Assembly (NCBI GenBank): GCA_030141605.1 | Contig: JAQGDQ010002366.1 | Coordinates: forward strand, 240,660 to 304,659 | Length of the DNA stretch: 64,000 bases | Direction: 5' to 3' | DNA from: Tubiluchus corallicola | Lineage: Eukaryota > Priapulida > Priapulimorpha > Priapulimorphida > Tubiluchidae | Shown: in pieces, positions 61,641 to 64,000 of the stretch | Layout of the letters: each line of letters begins with the position of its first letter | How positions within the stretch are numbered: position 1 is the first letter of the stretch | Made by a program: the position numbers and the translations under genes | Notes under the pieces: model-generated | Seen by the model: only the letters and a program-made list of their open reading frames with translations | The model's database searches: none | What the model was told of the DNA's origin: nothing

Positions 61641-62505
61641 TAAAGAAAAAATAAATAAAAAACGTCGAAGAAAATGAAAATGTTTAACTATTAGCAAAAG
61701 TGAAAATACAATTAAATTACTGTACAAAAGTTGACAGTTTGTTTGTTGCATCTAGTTGCCAGTCTAGTGACTCATCATTTAATTACAATATTATTGTGGT
61801 GTTATCAACTTATTAAGATGCACAAATGTTATATGAATTACATCACCAAAGAAAATGTAACAATTCAATATGATTAAAGATCAAGTTTTAATTTTTTTAT
61901 TATCATCTCTTAATCCAAAATGTTAATATTTAACAGAAGTTTAGGAACTATTCCTATCATGTTAGGAGGCCAACTTAAAATCACGTCATTAGGCATCTTC
62001 TAATATAAAAACAATTTTATAGTTACCATAATGTAAAAATAAAACTTAAAGAATAATTCCTGCCACGTTTAGGGCCTAACATAAAAGCCTCGTTAAGAAA
62101 AGCAATTTTTGAGATTAGGTACATATGAAGAAACGTTAACATATAATAACATTAAGATTATACGTCAAGTCATCTTGTGATTATTTTTATATTCTTTTAG
62201 TGCATGAAATAGCGTTAAATATAAACAAATAATTAGACACTGAAATTGTATTTTGTAAGAATTTTTGCATGATTCTGAATGCTTAACTTGGTCAACTGTT
62301 GTCAACCTTTATGTGAACTTGTTGATTGTCTAACATGATTATTTGATATTAACCTCTGTATGCAATTATAACATTAAGATTGATTTATTCAACATTTGTT
62401 GGTAAACTTTGATCTCTTAATTTACTCATTCAGAGATTTTTTTGCTTACATTATTAAGTTCCGATCTCGTATTTAACCTTTTGCATCATTTATAACATTT
62501 TATAA
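61641..62505. other. AT-rich stretch without recognised content
   Basis: Lies between the CR1-like LINE and the pogo/Tigger MITE. I looked for upstream MVP exons on the minus strand and found none. Confidence 0.5.
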
Positions 62506-63394
62506 TAGTAGGCACCGCTTAATAGACTCAAATTGGGACCGAAGTGTTTTAACCCAATTAACCGACTGAACCTATTAACCGATGGGTGTAATATTAATGG
62601 TATAAAAGTACGAGTCATCAGCTTAGTATTAACTGCAAAGATTTTTTAATGAATTTTTGAAAAGAAGTAATGCCCAAGTTAATTTGTGTAGCTAAAAAAA
62701 AACTTCCGAGAGTACTTTGGAAAATTTTCAACTGCGCTGCTGCACACTGCTGTCCCATCTTTGGGAGTTTGTTGTGCTGCTCCAAAATTTTCAGTTTTTC
62801 CTTAACTGTCAGACTTTTGCACTCATGCTTCATTTTTAAAACTTCTTAACTCTTGCTCTTACTTGCTGTATGATGTTTACTCTTGTAAGTCCCAAAGAAT
62901 ACAGGCTGATTACTGTACATGGATCTTTGACTGTTAAGTGATTAAGCGCGATTTGCATCAAGAGCTTCAAAGGAAACAGCTAGACAAGTGATTAAATGTT
63001 TAGCTTCCAGAATTTCTTGTGTAACGAGGTTAACTGCAGTGAACGTGCAGGTAACAGATTCAAAGCAAAACCGCTATGCTAGCATATTAGTGCATGATTA
63101 ACGTACTTGCTTACCAACAAAACGGTACTTAGCATGATTGTTTCTACATATATTATAGTTCACAAAAGCGAAGTAAATATGACATAAAAGTAGGATAAGC
63201 TCTTTGGGTACATACAAATGTCTTATTTTAAGTATGTAAAGGAAAAATATTGAGTCAATTATGCAGAGTTATTTGAGTCAATTACCAACAGTTTTTAATT
63301 TGTACATTTGAATAGAAGCAGTCTGTACCAGGCAGTTTGAGTCAATAAAGCAATTAAGTTTATTAACAGTGAGTCTATTAAGCGGTGCCTACTG
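62506..63394 (-). mobile_element. pogo/Tigger-type MITE, copy 2 (retains an N-terminal transposase scrap)
   Basis: The ends are inverted repeats (right end, inward: CAGTAGGCACCGCTTAATAG, then ACTCAC; left end the same with one changed base), and TA follows the right end. Subterminal parts match the copy at 6364-7318 in the opposite orientation. On the minus strand 62833-62618 encodes KSLTVKEKLKILEQHNKLPK followed by MGQQCAAAQLKI.QSTL, the first helix-turn-helix of CENP-B/Tigger DNA-binding domains. It breaks off soon after that, so only the N-terminus is kept. Confidence 0.87.
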
Positions 63395-64000
63395 TATTAA
63401 CATTTATATTATTTTTTGTAGTTTTTTGTCGTTTGTTCTCCGGAGTGTCACGACGCATGTGGCATGAGTTCAATTCTAGGTTTTTGTAATTATTTTTCAT
63501 TTTTATACTTTGATCAATATTGCAGTTTTGCTCCTTTCAAATATTTTTTTTTACTTTGAAAACACTTAGTTAAATTAATATCTTCTGTTGCTCATAAATA
63601 ATCTGTACACGTTTGTCTGTAGGTTTGCAGTTTTGCTCCTACAGGTTACCTACATGGTTTCATTATATAGTTTTATGCTGGCTTGATCACGTGACTTCAT
63701 ATGCATTGGCAGTTAACTGGCTTCTTCGTAAAGTTTATATAAGCTATGCAGTTCTGTATACACTAACTATCTGATATGTCAAAAAATGCTATTCTTGTGA
63801 TGTGAAAATTTAAAGTGTTTTGTGCAGCAATTGTGATAAAACTTGTGTATGCTTGTACTTATTATGCATTGAAATTATGAAAGTTTAACTTACATTGCTG
63901 TGATAGAATAAAGGTTTTATTAGCAATGGCTTAAAATTAAATTAATTTATTTTTGTTTTTGTTCAACTAGAATAATGCAACATTTACAACAACGTGAACC
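63395..64000. other. Right edge, no recognised gene
   Basis: Plain AT-rich sequence. A B-box-like GAGTTCAATTCTAGG at about 63467-63481 hints at a decayed tRNA-derived SINE, but no A box was seen. It is probably further MVP intron, since the 5' exons of MVP have not appeared. Confidence 0.4.

Overview
This is an AT-rich, intron-rich metazoan sequence, probably from a non-model invertebrate. The evidence is typical GT-AG introns of 0.1 to 5 kb, animal gene families, and a dense load of cut-and-paste DNA transposons (pogo/Tigger, hAT), LINE fragments and a BEL/Pao remnant. A major vault protein gene is present, which Drosophila and C. elegans lack. I could not fix the phylum. There is nothing bacterial here, so operons, Shine-Dalgarno sites and CRISPR do not apply.

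Layout. At 2139-8893 (+) is the 3' part of an LRRC56-like leucine-rich-repeat gene; its 5' exons lie to the left of the window. One of its introns holds an hAT element with a perfect 8-bp target duplication (5309-6026) and a pogo/Tigger MITE (6364-7318). Tail to tail with it, at 28260-9651 (-), is a complete 15-exon MED15 gene (Mediator tail subunit) of 738 codons. I rebuilt it from splice sites that keep phase throughout. Its introns carry a Tigger derivative, a 43-bp minisatellite that duplicates the 5' splice site of the last intron, a roughly 144-bp degenerate tandem repeat, and two LINE tails. A higher-order minisatellite (28340-29455) lies just upstream of its start codon.

At 32155-36805 (+) is a complete 4-exon SLC16/monocarboxylate-transporter-like gene (591 aa). 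Convergent with it, at 40338-37464 (-), is a 3-exon gene for an unrecognised single-pass membrane protein (285 aa). A gene-poor stretch follows, with a LINE endonuclease scrap and a long (GAT)n array. At 48575-47868 (-) is an intronless PTB/PID-domain adaptor gene (235 aa). At 55411-52189 (-) are the last four exons of the major vault protein gene (MVP). The right end, probably MVP intron or 5' flank, is a nest of transposons: a BEL/Pao remnant (+), a nearly full-length CR1-like LINE (-) into which a 303-bp structured element has inserted, and a second pogo/Tigger MITE of the same family as the one in LRRC56.

The genes do unrelated jobs (cilium assembly, transcription, transport, signalling, vault particle) and form no pathway cluster. 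I see no dedicated new defence or metabolic system. The most unusual structure is the MED15 splice-donor minisatellite.
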